Below, in pieces: positions 33,340 to 42,087 of a stretch of 63,027 bases of DNA. The stretch covers positions 1 through 63,027 of the forward strand of contig CANDYU010000001.1 in NCBI GenBank assembly GCA_947425245.1, in the 5' to 3' direction. The DNA is from an uncultured Candidatus Saccharibacteria bacterium (lineage in GTDB: Bacteria > Patescibacteriota > Saccharimonadia > Saccharimonadales > Saccharimonadaceae). Under the pieces are notes generated by a model. The model did not search any database. It was not told the origin of the DNA and saw only the letters and a program-made list of their open reading frames with translations. Position 1 is the first letter of the stretch. Each line of letters begins with the position of its first letter. Made by a program: the position numbers and the translations under genes.

Positions 33340-33978
33340 ATGGAAGAGCAGTTAGCGAGTATCAAGAAATGGTTAGGGACTGGGTGTATCAATATATTTG
33401 GGTTGCCTATGAGCGGAAAAGATACGGTAGGAGTGCAGTTAGCGGAAAAGTTAGGGGGTAGGTTTTTGTCTTCGGGGATTATTATTCGAGCGATGGAACA
33501 GGCCTCAAAGCAGGATATGACGGGTGGTGGCCAGTTGATCCCCTCGAATGTGTTTTATGAGTGGGTGTTGCCTTATTTTGAGAAGCCAGAGCTGTTGCAT
33601 TTTCCTTTGATTTTGTCTTCGATTGGACGCTGGCAAGGCGAGGAGGATCAGGTGATGAGTGTGGCTGGTGCGAGTGGCCATCCTATGAAAGCGGTCATTA
33701 TGTTGCAGTTGTCTGAACCGGACGCGATTGCGAGGTGGGAGGCAGCAAAGCTTTTGAATGATCGGGGATTGCGGGCGGATGATGCAGATCCGGCGACTTT
33801 CCAGACGAGGATTAATGAGTATCGCGAAAAGACGTTGCCGGTACTTAGACACTATCAAGAATTAGGGCTTCTTGTGCCGGTGAAGGCGGATTCGCCGCGA
33901 GAGCAGGTCTTTAGTGATACCGTGCAGGCGTTGGCGAACTTTGCGAGCCGTGCGGGCAATCTCGCGACGGAATTGTAA
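33340..33978 (+). CDS. adk: Adenylate kinase family nucleoside monophosphate kinase
   Basis: 212 residues. P-loop GLPMSGKDTVGVQ (about 21-33), NMP-binding helix SSGIIIRAME, and the lid/arginine segment LLNDRGLRADDADPATFQTRINEY followed by EKTLPVLRHY, as in short-lid adenylate kinases. Balances ATP + AMP with 2 ADP. GGAGGAAGT precedes the ATG at 33340. Its last 117 bases are antisense to the end of the LTD protein gene. Confidence 0.88.
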   Translation: MEEQLASIKKWLGTGCINIFGLPMSGKDTVGVQLAEKLGGRFLSSGIIIRAMEQASKQDMTGGGQLIPSNVFYEWVLPYFEKPELLHFPLILSSIGRWQGEEDQVMSVAGASGHPMKAVIMLQLSEPDAIARWEAAKLLNDRGLRADDADPATFQTRINEYREKTLPVLRHYQELGLLVPVKADSPREQVFSDTVQALANFASRAGNLATEL

Positions 33979-35508
33979 AATAATATAGATACTGCCACTA
34001 GATGCAAGAAGGACGATGATTCCAGTGGCAATGAATTGGGTTTCGGATGAATAGGTGTTTGGGACGAGAGCATAACCAGCACCGTCGTTAGTTGATGTAA
34101 TTTTGCGGCAACGATTTGTTTCAGGATTGCGTTCGTAACCTTCGGCACAGGGTTGCAGCTCGGAAGAAGCTGACTCGATGTTTTTGCAACGGCCAGTGAG
34201 TGGATTGCGGTATTTACCTTCCGGACAATCGGTGACGGTCGATTCTAGGGTGCTAGCCTTGATACAGTTGCCTGTAGCAGGATTGATAACCTTGCCGACG
34301 GGACAGGTGCGGAACTCTTGGTAGATATTGGCGAGGTTTGGGGTAGGGTTATAAGTTTGCCGCCAGAGTTCGTCACCGCTTGTGTCATAGAATCTGGCGT
34401 AGGACATGGATTTCTTTTGACCATGGGAATAGGTCAGGATGTCGATTGGGGCTCCGTCAAAGTCGAGGAGTTCGATGGAGTTTGAGGAAGTGGGGTTCTT
34501 GGTCAGGGCGAATTGGGGCTCGTTTTGTGAGGGGAAGTAGGCGTAATAGGAATCTGGTGCAATCTGGCCGGTGAGGGGATAGGTCTTATTCTTATAGCGT
34601 AAGGTGCAGCTGGAGAGGAAAATTGTTGAATCGGTAGGATTATAGAGCTCGATGAACTGTTCGTCGGCCGAATCGGCGTAGTAGGAGAAGACTTCGGAAA
34701 ACTCAAGGCCTCGACAGCTGGTCGACGGAAGAGCCTCATCACTAGGGGAGTCAGGATTATCAGGCTCCGTAGGTTGGGGGAGGACTAAGGAAGGTAAATC
34801 TGGATCGAAGGGAGGAATATAGTCCACTTCATGACTAAACTCACCGGTTTCGAGGTTACGGATGAGAGTGGTCGGGGTGATACTTTTGAAACTGGCGTAG
34901 CAAGAGCTCTTAGCTCCCCAGCAAACAGAGTCCACTACAGTGTCATCGAGGATTAATTCGAGGCTGCCAGCAGTCATGGCAAGAGTAGTCATATAGGTTG
35001 CGTCTGACAAGTTATTATCTGGAGACTTTGCCAGACGCATGAGGAGAGTCTCGCCGGTCATCGAAGTACCCTCGGAAAAGTTAAGGAGAGTCGTACTCGT
35101 GCCGCTTGAATTAACATAGCGGACAGAATAGCCAGCGAGCGAAAGAGAAGAGTGGGTGAGATTTCGTAGAAGAATCAGCTCCCCTACATCACGAGTGCCA
35201 TCTATAGTATAGCCGGGATTGATGGCTTGGAAAATGAGGTCGGAAGTAAAATTAAAGGAGTCGGTGGGGAGATCCGGTTCGAGAGGAGGGAGCGGGTCTT
35301 GGCTGTCATCTGGGTTTTGTGCTGGAGGTGCTTCTTCGATTTCGGTATCAAGGTCAGAATTATCAAGCAGGGAGTTCTGGCTAATGGAATGGTTAGGTGA
35401 TTGATGAGGTCGGAGGAGAATTGTCGTTTGAACAAAGCAGGCGAGAGCGAGCATGATTAGAAACGGACGGCGGGACTGGGTTGGGTAATATGGTAAATAA
35501 TTCTTCAT
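33862..35508 (-). CDS. Surface protein with two lamin-tail domains
   Basis: 548 residues. N-terminal membrane/signal segment (about 15-32), a Glu/Pro linker, two lamin-tail-domain-like beta folds (GELILLRNLTHSSLSLAGY; QFIELYNPTDSTIFLSS), three Cys repeats of the form C-P-x-G-x(2)-x-NP-x-TG-x-C (CPVGKVINPATGNC, CPEGKYRNPLTGRC, CAEGYERNPETNRC), and a C-terminal membrane helix (about 500-520) with a basic tail. Probably an extracellular protein fixed at the C-terminus. Start at 35508 follows TATGCT by 6 bases (leaderless). Overlaps adk 3' end by 117 bases, convergent. Confidence 0.8.
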   Translation of the reverse strand: MKNYLPYYPTQSRRPFLIMLALACFVQTTILLRPHQSPNHSISQNSLLDNSDLDTEIEEAPPAQNPDDSQDPLPPLEPDLPTDSFNFTSDLIFQAINPGYTIDGTRDVGELILLRNLTHSSLSLAGYSVRYVNSSGTSTTLLNFSEGTSMTGETLLMRLAKSPDNNLSDATYMTTLAMTAGSLELILDDTVVDSVCWGAKSSCYASFKSITPTTLIRNLETGEFSHEVDYIPPFDPDLPSLVLPQPTEPDNPDSPSDEALPSTSCRGLEFSEVFSYYADSADEQFIELYNPTDSTIFLSSCTLRYKNKTYPLTGQIAPDSYYAYFPSQNEPQFALTKNPTSSNSIELLDFDGAPIDILTYSHGQKKSMSYARFYDTSGDELWRQTYNPTPNLANIYQEFRTCPVGKVINPATGNCIKASTLESTVTDCPEGKYRNPLTGRCKNIESASSELQPCAEGYERNPETNRCRKITSTNDGAGYALVPNTYSSETQFIATGIIVLLASSGSIYIILQFRREIARTARKVRQRLHGITKDLLSRRIRLHRHKKP

Positions 35509-35568
35509 GACCGGAGCATAGCATGAAATTGAAAAAAATAACAACCATAAGTGTGATATAATTTTGGT

Positions 35569-36261
35569 ATGGAGATGATCGTTCCCTTTAGTGAGGTGTT
35601 TTTAGCCGCAGTAATTCATGCGACTCTGCAGCTGAGTTTGGGATCGTTATTGTTGCTTTATCATGCTAGCTTAGGAAAGCATGTCAAGAAAAAAACAAGG
35701 TTTCTGGTAGACAGTTATATCGCTGGATTGGTGACACTGGTGTTTTTGACTCTCGCGACAATGATTTTTATTCTGGATCGGTATTTTGAGAAGGCTCTTT
35801 ATGTTGAAGAGTTGGTAATTGTGATTGGGATGTTGGTGGCACTAGCGATTGCAATGTGGGCTTTTTATTATCGACGAGGTAAGAGTACGGAGCTTTGGTT
35901 GCCACGAAGTGTGGCAAGATTTATCAGCCGGCGAGCAAAAGAAACTAATAGTAATACGGAGGCCTTTTCGCTTGGGCTTTTAACTAGCTTAGCCGAAATG
36001 CCATTTACGCTGGTGCTGATTGTGGTTGCGGCAAACAGTATTTTGGTTTTACCTCCACTATATCAAATACTAGCAGTAGAACTTTATGCGGTGACGACTA
36101 TTATACCACCGACGATTTTGAGAATTATGATTCGCAAAGGACAGACTGTGGTCGATATCCAACGCTGGCGAGTAAAGCATAAGATTTTTTTCCGAGTACT
36201 TACTGGGGTAGGGTTTCTTGTGTTAGGGTTCTTTTTGTTTACTTTTGAGGTGTTAGTATGA
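35569..36261 (+). CDS. Multi-pass membrane protein, unknown function
   Basis: 230 residues with about six hydrophobic helices. The start FSEVFLAAVIHATLQLSLGSLLLL and GLLTSLAEMPFTLVLIV repeat each other loosely (E-x-x-hydrophobic), suggesting an internal duplication as in LysE/TerC-type carriers; no signature residue confirms this. TATAAT 6 bases before the ATG (leaderless). Overlaps the next gene by 4 bases (ATGA), so the two are co-translated. Confidence 0.65.
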   Translation: MEMIVPFSEVFLAAVIHATLQLSLGSLLLLYHASLGKHVKKKTRFLVDSYIAGLVTLVFLTLATMIFILDRYFEKALYVEELVIVIGMLVALAIAMWAFYYRRGKSTELWLPRSVARFISRRAKETNSNTEAFSLGLLTSLAEMPFTLVLIVVAANSILVLPPLYQILAVELYAVTTIIPPTILRIMIRKGQTVVDIQRWRVKHKIFFRVLTGVGFLVLGFFLFTFEVLV

Positions 36262-36497
36262 GACAGTTTAATGCACAGAAATTGAAGGCTGATATTATGT
36301 ATGAAGCTAGAGTGGTTGGTATGCCGGGGGGAACCTCCAAACCAATAGCAGAAAAGGTGGCAGCCGCAGTAGAAAAATGGATACAAAAACGTTCAGCGGT
36401 TACGGTTGAAGATATTAATAAGCGTGTTTCCATAGAGATAGAGCAATATAGTCCTAATTTGTCTTATGTTTATCGAAATCGTGGTAAAATAATATAA
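36258..36497 (+). CDS. Small ATP-cone-like protein
   Basis: 79 residues. The pattern KPIAEKVAAAVEKWIQK, VTVEDINKRVSIEIEQ and SYVYRNRGK resembles the C-terminal part of an ATP-cone (as in NrdR and ribonucleotide reductase), here as a stand-alone chain. Match is by eye only. Overlaps the upstream membrane protein gene by 4 bases. Confidence 0.5.
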   Translation: MRQFNAQKLKADIMYEARVVGMPGGTSKPIAEKVAAAVEKWIQKRSAVTVEDINKRVSIEIEQYSPNLSYVYRNRGKII

Positions 36498-36521
36498 GAT
36501 GAATATGGTGGGTACTAAGTA

Positions 36522-37883
36522 ATGGGTAAGCTTGATTATCAGTATGTCGTGATTGGAAGCGGTGCGGCCGGTAATGCGGCAGCATTAATGGCGGCTGGCT
36601 TAGGGGTAAGGACGGCAATCATCGAGGCTGACCGGTGGGGCGGGACGACGCTTAATTTTCGCGACATTCCCTATGCTGCGGCCTTAGGCTTTGCACAGCA
36701 ATACGCCGAGGCGGTGGCGGCGTCACGCTTTGGTATGTCGAGTTCGACCTTACGTTTTAATTATCCTACCTTACTTAACTGGCAAGCAGCCGCCGTACGG
36801 CGGGCTGGAGGTGGCAACCGGAAGGTGTTTGAGAATGCTGGAGTTGATTGTTACCATGGATTTGCACAGTTTGTGGGGTCGCATGCTGTTGTGGTTGATG
36901 GGCAACAGATTAGTGGTGAGAAGTTTTTGATTGCGACTGGTACGAATATTGCCGTGAATGGCATCGTGGGGATTGATACTGTAAGTTGTTGGTCGCCGGA
37001 TACTGCACTGAGGATGGCAAAATTGCCACAAACACTTTTGGTAATAGGGGGCGGTTCGACGGGTTGTGAATTGGCAGAGTATTTTGCAGCATTGGGAGTG
37101 AGCGTAGCGTTGATAGAGGCACAGGATCGAATTTTGCCGCACGAAGATCCTGAAGCGAGCGAGGTGATCGATAAGCATTTGCGGGAAAGGTTCGGGGTGA
37201 AGGTTTTGACTAAGTCGAGGGTGATTGCCTTAAGTCAAGACATGTCTGGACAGCAGGCGTTTTTCGTGCGTGATAATCAGGAGAAATCTATACAAGTGGA
37301 GGCCATCGTTTTAGCTACCACCCCTGAACCGACTACGGATATTGGCTTGGAAAATGCTGGTGTTAAATACTCCTATCGAGGAATTCAGGTCGATCAGAAT
37401 TTGCGAACTACGAATCGACATATCTGGGCGGCTGGCGATGTGATTGGCGGAGAAAGCTCAACTGAAAAGGCTATTTATGAAGGAAAATTGGCAACATTGA
37501 ATGCATTGAGGAACTCTGGTAATATTGTTAACTATACTGGCTTTGCACGGATGACAGACACGATGCCGAAGGTGGCTAAGGTTGGACTTAATGAGATTGA
37601 GTGTTTGCAAATTAAGCAAAAGCAGAAATCGGTTATTGTACCTATTGATGCAGTGAGTGCTTCTAATACCCATGATTTTCGGGCGGGATTCGTCAAACTT
37701 ACTGCAAACTTAAAAGGTCAGCTATTGGGAGCTACGGTCGTGACTCCAGAGGCTGACTTAGTGATTCAGGAAGTAGCACTGGCAATTAGGAATGGTCTCA
37801 AAGTTGAGGAATTAGCCGGAACTCCACATGTGGCTTCGAGCTGGAGCGAAGCGGTGAGGATGGCGGCAAGAGAGTTGGCGTAG
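36522..37883 (+). CDS. Class I flavoprotein oxidoreductase lacking the redox cysteines
   Basis: 453 residues, the length of dihydrolipoamide dehydrogenase/mercuric reductase. FAD-binding VIGSGAAGNAAALMAA, the NAD(P) motif VIGGGSTGCELAEYFAALG, the second FAD segment HIWAAGDVIGG, and a C-terminal interface domain ending PHVASSWSEAV with the His and Glu. The usual disulfide loop GGTCLNxGCIP is here GGTTLNFRDIP, so both cysteines are replaced. It therefore cannot act as a classical disulfide reductase; an NAD(P)H oxidase/diaphorase or quinone reductase role is possible. A TAAAAT box lies about 30 bases upstream. Confidence 0.85.
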   Translation: MGKLDYQYVVIGSGAAGNAAALMAAGLGVRTAIIEADRWGGTTLNFRDIPYAAALGFAQQYAEAVAASRFGMSSSTLRFNYPTLLNWQAAAVRRAGGGNRKVFENAGVDCYHGFAQFVGSHAVVVDGQQISGEKFLIATGTNIAVNGIVGIDTVSCWSPDTALRMAKLPQTLLVIGGGSTGCELAEYFAALGVSVALIEAQDRILPHEDPEASEVIDKHLRERFGVKVLTKSRVIALSQDMSGQQAFFVRDNQEKSIQVEAIVLATTPEPTTDIGLENAGVKYSYRGIQVDQNLRTTNRHIWAAGDVIGGESSTEKAIYEGKLATLNALRNSGNIVNYTGFARMTDTMPKVAKVGLNEIECLQIKQKQKSVIVPIDAVSASNTHDFRAGFVKLTANLKGQLLGATVVTPEADLVIQEVALAIRNGLKVEELAGTPHVASSWSEAVRMAARELA

Positions 37884-37918
37884 TATTAGGATATTCCCAC
37901 AGAATTAATATAAGTATA

Positions 37919-37953
37919 CCCCCAGACAACGGATGGCGTACTAGGCTAGATAA
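37919..37953. repeat. Scrambled remnant of a FISUMP cassette 3' core
   Basis: The second half of the 29-bp core is present in plus orientation (CGTACTAGGCTAGATAAG), but the preceding CCATCCGTTGTCTGG appears as its reverse complement, CCAGACAACGGATGG. No coding segment remains. The rest of 37884-38045 shows nothing else. Confidence 0.7.
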
Positions 37954-38045
37954 GGTAGAAAATACTTTTGATGAAAGAATGATGACACTCAATCTGTTAT
38001 GATGAGCTTTAGCCGGGCTAAAGGAAGAGCATGTAGTTGACTCGC

Positions 38046-38990
38046 CTATATTTCCTGCACAATGGTGCCAGAACGCCGCTTGAGTGCTAATTCGAGGTTA
38101 TCAGGCGAGGCAATAATGCCAAGGCGTTTTTTGTTCGCGAACTGTGAAACGGCCTGAATCTTAGGGAGCATGGAGCCGGCACCGAATTGGCCTGTTCGAA
38201 TATGTTCGAGGGCCTCTTTTGGGGTAATAATACCCAATGCGATTTGGTTCGGTTGACCAAAATTAAGATATGCGTTAGGAACAGCGGTCACAGAGATAAA
38301 AATATCAGCTTTTACCAGCTCAGCAAGTTTGGCGGCGGCAAGATCTTTATCGATAACAGCATCGACGCCCTTGAGTAACTTTAAGACTTTGCTACGAACT
38401 ACTGGAATACCGCCACCGCCCACCGCAATAACAATGGCACCAGACTGGATGAGAGAAATAATCTCACGTCGTTCGACGATATCAATAGGCTTTGGCGACG
38501 GCACGATACGGCGAAAACCCCTTCCAGAATCTTCACGCATTTCCCAACCGCGAGCCTTGGTAAGCCTTAAAGCCTCTTTTTCGGTATAGAACTCGCCGAT
38601 AGGCTTTGAAGGGTGACGAAAAGCCGGATCGCGACGATCAACTACGACCTGAGTAACTATACTAACTACCTGTTTATGTTGATGATTACGAGCGAATGCG
38701 TTACCAATAGCTTGCGATAGCCAGTAGCCGATTTGACCTTGGCTCATGGCGACAGCGGTTTCGAGAGGCATAGCGGGTGCCGTGTCGGTGCTGGCTGACT
38801 CTTCGTGGAGAAGAATATTACCAACCTGTGGACCGTTGCCGTGGGCTAAAATGATTTCATAGCGGTTTGAGAGCTTAGCAATAGTCTCACCAACTTTACT
38901 AGCTACGGACTTTTGTGCCTCAGCAGTTACTTCGCCGTTTTGCTGAAGGGCGTTCCCCCCAAGAGCAATCACAACACGCTGTTTTGTCAT
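38046..38990 (-). CDS. arcC: Carbamate kinase
   Basis: 314 residues, normal length. VIALGGNALQQ at the N-terminus, AHGNGPQVGN, the PS[KQ]PIG loop with HPSKPIGEFYTEKEA, AVGGGGIPV and the closing LKRRSGTIV. Makes ATP from carbamoyl phosphate, the last step of the arginine deiminase pathway known from Saccharibacteria epibionts; arcA and arcB are not in this window. The -10 TATACT lies 6 bases before the ATG (leaderless). Confidence 0.95.
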   Translation of the reverse strand: MTKQRVVIALGGNALQQNGEVTAEAQKSVASKVGETIAKLSNRYEIILAHGNGPQVGNILLHEESASTDTAPAMPLETAVAMSQGQIGYWLSQAIGNAFARNHQHKQVVSIVTQVVVDRRDPAFRHPSKPIGEFYTEKEALRLTKARGWEMREDSGRGFRRIVPSPKPIDIVERREIISLIQSGAIVIAVGGGGIPVVRSKVLKLLKGVDAVIDKDLAAAKLAELVKADIFISVTAVPNAYLNFGQPNQIALGIITPKEALEHIRTGQFGAGSMLPKIQAVSQFANKKRLGIIASPDNLELALKRRSGTIVQEI

Positions 38991-39028
38991 GTAAAAAGTA
39001 TACGCTAAAAATGGTATTTAGGCAACTT

Positions 39029-40294
39029 TTAGCTAGTCCTACCGAGAAGTTCAAACATGCGAGTTTTATAATCTTCAACTCCGGGCTGGTCAAAAGGATT
39101 TACGCCTGATAATTTAGCCGAAAGAGCACAAGCGAGTTCAAAGAAATAAATCAGTCTTCCTAGGTTTATGATATCCAGCTCTGGGGAAATAATTTCAAGG
39201 ACAGGGATGCCACCGTTTCGATGAGCATCGACAGTGGCCTGAAGAGCCTTCTGGTTAATATCGGAGAGTTTCATTCCCTCCAAGTAGCCCAATCCGTCGG
39301 GATTATTGGCTATAGAAGGGATCTGGAAGTCTGGACCACTAGCTGTCGTAAACTCAAGCATGGTTTCGAAGATATTGCGACGGCCATCTTGGAGATACTG
39401 ACCTAAGGAATGCAGGCCAGTTGTATAAACAACTGAAGTGGGTAAGATTCCCTGGTGTTGCTTTCCTTCAGACTCGCCAAAAAGCTGTTTCCACCACTCT
39501 CCGAACTCGCGTAAGCATGGCTCAAAAGTGGCAAAGACTTCCGTCTCGAGGCCACTTTGATATAAACTATGACGCATATAAGCATACTGCACGGCGGGCA
39601 ACGAGTCCAGAGTATCATGATCAAGAGATGAGCGTAATGCCAGCAGTTCTCGTGCAGCACCGGACATTAGTTGGTCAATATCTACTCCGGACACGGCAAG
39701 AGGAAGCAAGCCTACTGCGGTAAGAACGGAATATCTGCCGCCAATATTATTGGGGACTGTAAAACGAGAATAGTTATTTTGGACAGCCTCATTATGAAGG
39801 GCACCAAAGGAAGCATCAGTGGTGGCGTAAATGCGAGATGCAGCTCGATCACCATACCTGGCGAATAGTTTTTCTTTCAGGAAGCGGAAGGCAATAGCTG
39901 GCTCGGTCGTGGTGCCAGATTTAGAGATAACATTGATTGAGAAATCTTTGTCATCAAGTTTAGCAAACAGATTATCAAGTTCGCGTGGACTGAGCGAGTT
40001 GCCGGCATAGAGCACTTTAGTAGGGCTTTGAGGTTGCAAGGCATCAATAACGGCACGATGGCCAAGATAAGATCCACCGATACCGATACAAACGAGATAT
40101 TCTGAGTTTGTTTGAATGGCCTGGGCGGTTTTCTTAATACGTTTAAACTCGGAACGGCCATAATCCTGAGGAAGGTTAAGCCATCCGCCCATCGGATCAG
40201 TTTCAATTTCTTGAAGAAATTGCTTGACTTGCGATTGGTCGATTTCTAGGGATTGAGAGGATTGGAACTGAAGAGTCGATCTAGATTGTGACAT
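39029..40294 (-). CDS. pgi: Glucose-6-phosphate isomerase
   Basis: 421 residues, short bacterial type. Phosphate-binding GIGGSYLGHRA and ISKSGTTTEPA, the catalytic-helix region HDTLDSLPAVQYAY, LHSLGQYLQDG, and the closing segment with NPFDQPGVEDYK. Its ATG at 40294 abuts the stop of the prepilin gene, so the two are co-transcribed. Interconverts glucose 6-phosphate and fructose 6-phosphate, supplying the phosphoketolase route. Confidence 0.95.
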   Translation of the reverse strand: MSQSRSTLQFQSSQSLEIDQSQVKQFLQEIETDPMGGWLNLPQDYGRSEFKRIKKTAQAIQTNSEYLVCIGIGGSYLGHRAVIDALQPQSPTKVLYAGNSLSPRELDNLFAKLDDKDFSINVISKSGTTTEPAIAFRFLKEKLFARYGDRAASRIYATTDASFGALHNEAVQNNYSRFTVPNNIGGRYSVLTAVGLLPLAVSGVDIDQLMSGAARELLALRSSLDHDTLDSLPAVQYAYMRHSLYQSGLETEVFATFEPCLREFGEWWKQLFGESEGKQHQGILPTSVVYTTGLHSLGQYLQDGRRNIFETMLEFTTASGPDFQIPSIANNPDGLGYLEGMKLSDINQKALQATVDAHRNGGIPVLEIISPELDIINLGRLIYFFELACALSAKLSGVNPFDQPGVEDYKTRMFELLGRTS

Positions 40295-40687
40295 CTATTT
40301 CCGGCCTTTTTTAATGTAGGTATCTTCTTTTTCGAGGTTAGCACGCAAGGTGAACTCTTGGCATTGATTTTGATCATTGCAGTTCGCGACTTCGTAGCTG
40401 TATGAGCTACCATCGATTCCAAGATTAGTGCCAAGCGGGTCAGTAAACAGCTCCGGATCAATAACCGGAAGAACCTCTTCGGAGATTTCGGAAGGAAAAT
40501 AGCCGTATTTCGGATAATAGTATTCTACAAGTGCGTAGTACATAGCATTAATCGCAGTCTTACGCTTATCATCACGATCCATAGCTTCGACATTTGTCTT
40601 CTGGATAAAGAAGATGACTAAAAGTAGCGAAGCGAATGCACCTACAACCATCAACTCTAAGACGGTAAAACCTTTTTTGGTATTCAT
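40295..40687 (-). CDS. Type IV prepilin-like protein
   Basis: 130 residues. Class III signal MNTKKGFTVLELMVV: cleavage between Gly6 and Phe7, Glu at mature position 5, then a hydrophobic helix (to about 28) and a small globular domain with one Cys pair (NCNDQNQC). Probably a minor pilin/pseudopilin or pilus subunit, made at the membrane and processed by PilD. TATAAT is 6 bases before the ATG (leaderless). Confidence 0.85.
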   Translation of the reverse strand: MNTKKGFTVLELMVVGAFASLLLVIFFIQKTNVEAMDRDDKRKTAINAMYYALVEYYYPKYGYFPSEISEEVLPVIDPELFTDPLGTNLGIDGSSYSYEVANCNDQNQCQEFTLRANLEKEDTYIKKGRK

Positions 40688-40858
40688 GTGGATATTATAT
40701 CATAAGTCTTCGGCTTAGAAATAACTTCGTCGCCTAGGATTTCTTGTTATGCTATAGATAAAGATGGTTTTTCGAACATTATTATAGACAAAGAAAAAGC
40801 TCTCTTACCTCTGTCATCCAGAGTTCAAAGGCCTCTTTCGGAGCGGCGAGCCCCAATT

Positions 40859-40935
40859 TGGTAGTACCGACTGGGATCGAACCAGTGACCTTGGGCTTAT
40901 GAGTCCCACGCTCTAACCATCTGAGCTACGGTACC
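40859..40935 (-). tRNA. tRNA-Met (CAT)
   Basis: Anticodon loop CTCATAA, acceptor paired from position 1 (G-T, then G-C...), so an elongator-type tRNA rather than initiator. A tRNA-Ile with modified CAT cannot be excluded. CCA encoded. About 80 bases after tRNA-Ser on the same strand. Confidence 0.85.
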
Positions 40936-41017
40936 ATAGTTTGTATTATATCACGCCAATAGGTACTTTTCTGATGAAAAGTCTGCCTAGCTCGCGAAAG
41001 TACGCTGGCCATCCTTT

Positions 41018-41104
41018 TGGCGGAAGGGACAGGATTCGAACCTGCGAAGCTATTAGCTTGCTGGTTTTCAAGACCAGTGCCATCAACCACTCGGCCACCC
41101 TTCC
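41018..41104 (-). tRNA. tRNA-Ser (TGA)
   Basis: Class II tRNA with a long variable arm (GCAAGCTAATAGCTTCGC region), anticodon stem CTGGT/ACCAG around CTTGAAA (anticodon TGA), CCA encoded. Promoter TTGTCA-N17-TATCCT overlaps the terminator after yebC. Confidence 0.92.
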
Positions 41105-41184
41105 TCTGTTAGGATATCACACTCTAGTTTTTTTGACAAGCTTGTTGAACAAAAAACTAACAAGCTAGCCTGTCAGTGACTTAG

Positions 41185-41886
41185 TTATTCTGCGTTTGTA
41201 TGCACTGCAGTAACATCATCAAGATCGTCAAGGGCGTCTAACAGTTTTTCTAGCTTTTCGGCATCTTCGCCCTCGATAGCAATGTGAGAGTTCGGGACAT
41301 AGCGAAGCTCAGCGGTTGTAACTGTAAGGCCAGCATCAAGAAGGGCTTGGCGGGTCTTCATGAGGTCGCTGGGGACAGTCAAAATAATCATTCCCTCTTC
41401 ACCCTCGTCAACATCTTCAGCACCGCTGTCGAGGGCGGTCATCATAGCGTCTTCGCCCTGCTCGGCAACCTCGATCCATCCTTTGCGAGCGAATTGGAAC
41501 ATAACAGAACCAGGATCAGCCATGCGGCCACCATTTTTCGAGAGAGCGTTACGTACTTCGGGCATAGTACGGTTCTTATTGTCGGTGGCAACTTCAATAA
41601 TAATACCGACACCGCTAGGACCATAACCTTCGTAAGTTTCTTCGATAAGGGCTGCTGCATTTTTGTCGGCAACGCGAGCGATTGCACGCTCAATGTTAGC
41701 CTTTGGCATGTTGGCTTGGCGAGCTTTCTCTAAAACCATAGCAAGAGAAGGATTCATGGTTGGGTCAGTACCAGAACGAGCAGCAATAGCGATTTGGTTA
41801 GCGATTTTCGTGAAGAGAGCACCACGCTTTGCGTCAACTACAGCTTTTTGGCGTTTTGTAGTAGCCCATTTACTATGTCCAGACAT
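41185..41886 (-). CDS. yebC: YebC/PmpR family translation-associated or transcriptional regulator
   Basis: 233 residues. MSGHSKWATTKRQKAVVDAKRGALFTKIANQI start, AIEREIARV-type helix (ERAIARVADKN), YEGYGPSGVGIIIE, TDNKNRTMPEVRNALSKNGG and the acidic C-terminal domain. Reported in other bacteria to ease ribosome stalling at poly-proline or to act on DNA. AAGG precedes the ATG. A hairpin with arms CTTGTT/AACAAG lies downstream at about 41135-41155. Confidence 0.95.
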   Translation of the reverse strand: MSGHSKWATTKRQKAVVDAKRGALFTKIANQIAIAARSGTDPTMNPSLAMVLEKARQANMPKANIERAIARVADKNAAALIEETYEGYGPSGVGIIIEVATDNKNRTMPEVRNALSKNGGRMADPGSVMFQFARKGWIEVAEQGEDAMMTALDSGAEDVDEGEEGMIILTVPSDLMKTRQALLDAGLTVTTAELRYVPNSHIAIEGEDAEKLEKLLDALDDLDDVTAVHTNAE

Positions 41887-41929
41887 AAATTGACCTTTCG
41901 ATATGATTTTAGTTAAACATCATAAACCA

Positions 41930-42016
41930 TGGTACCCGGAACAGGACTTGAACCTGCACCTAATTGCTTAGACTAGCACCTGAAGCTAGCGCGTCTACCA
42001 ATTCCGCCACCCGGGC
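41930..42016 (-). tRNA. tRNA-Leu (CAG)
   Basis: Class II tRNA, anticodon stem CTAGC/GCTAG around TTCAGGT (anticodon CAG), long variable arm, CCA encoded. TATACT preceded by TGC lies about 50 bases upstream on the minus strand. Confidence 0.92.
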
Positions 42017-42087
42017 AACTGATTTTAGAGGATCGAGAATCTTCCCTAATATCCTAGGAGTAGTATAGCATATCTGAAGCGTAATTA

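Noticed and set aside
39221-39868. Plus-strand ORFs opposite pgi
   Set aside because: Shadows of a well-conserved gene.
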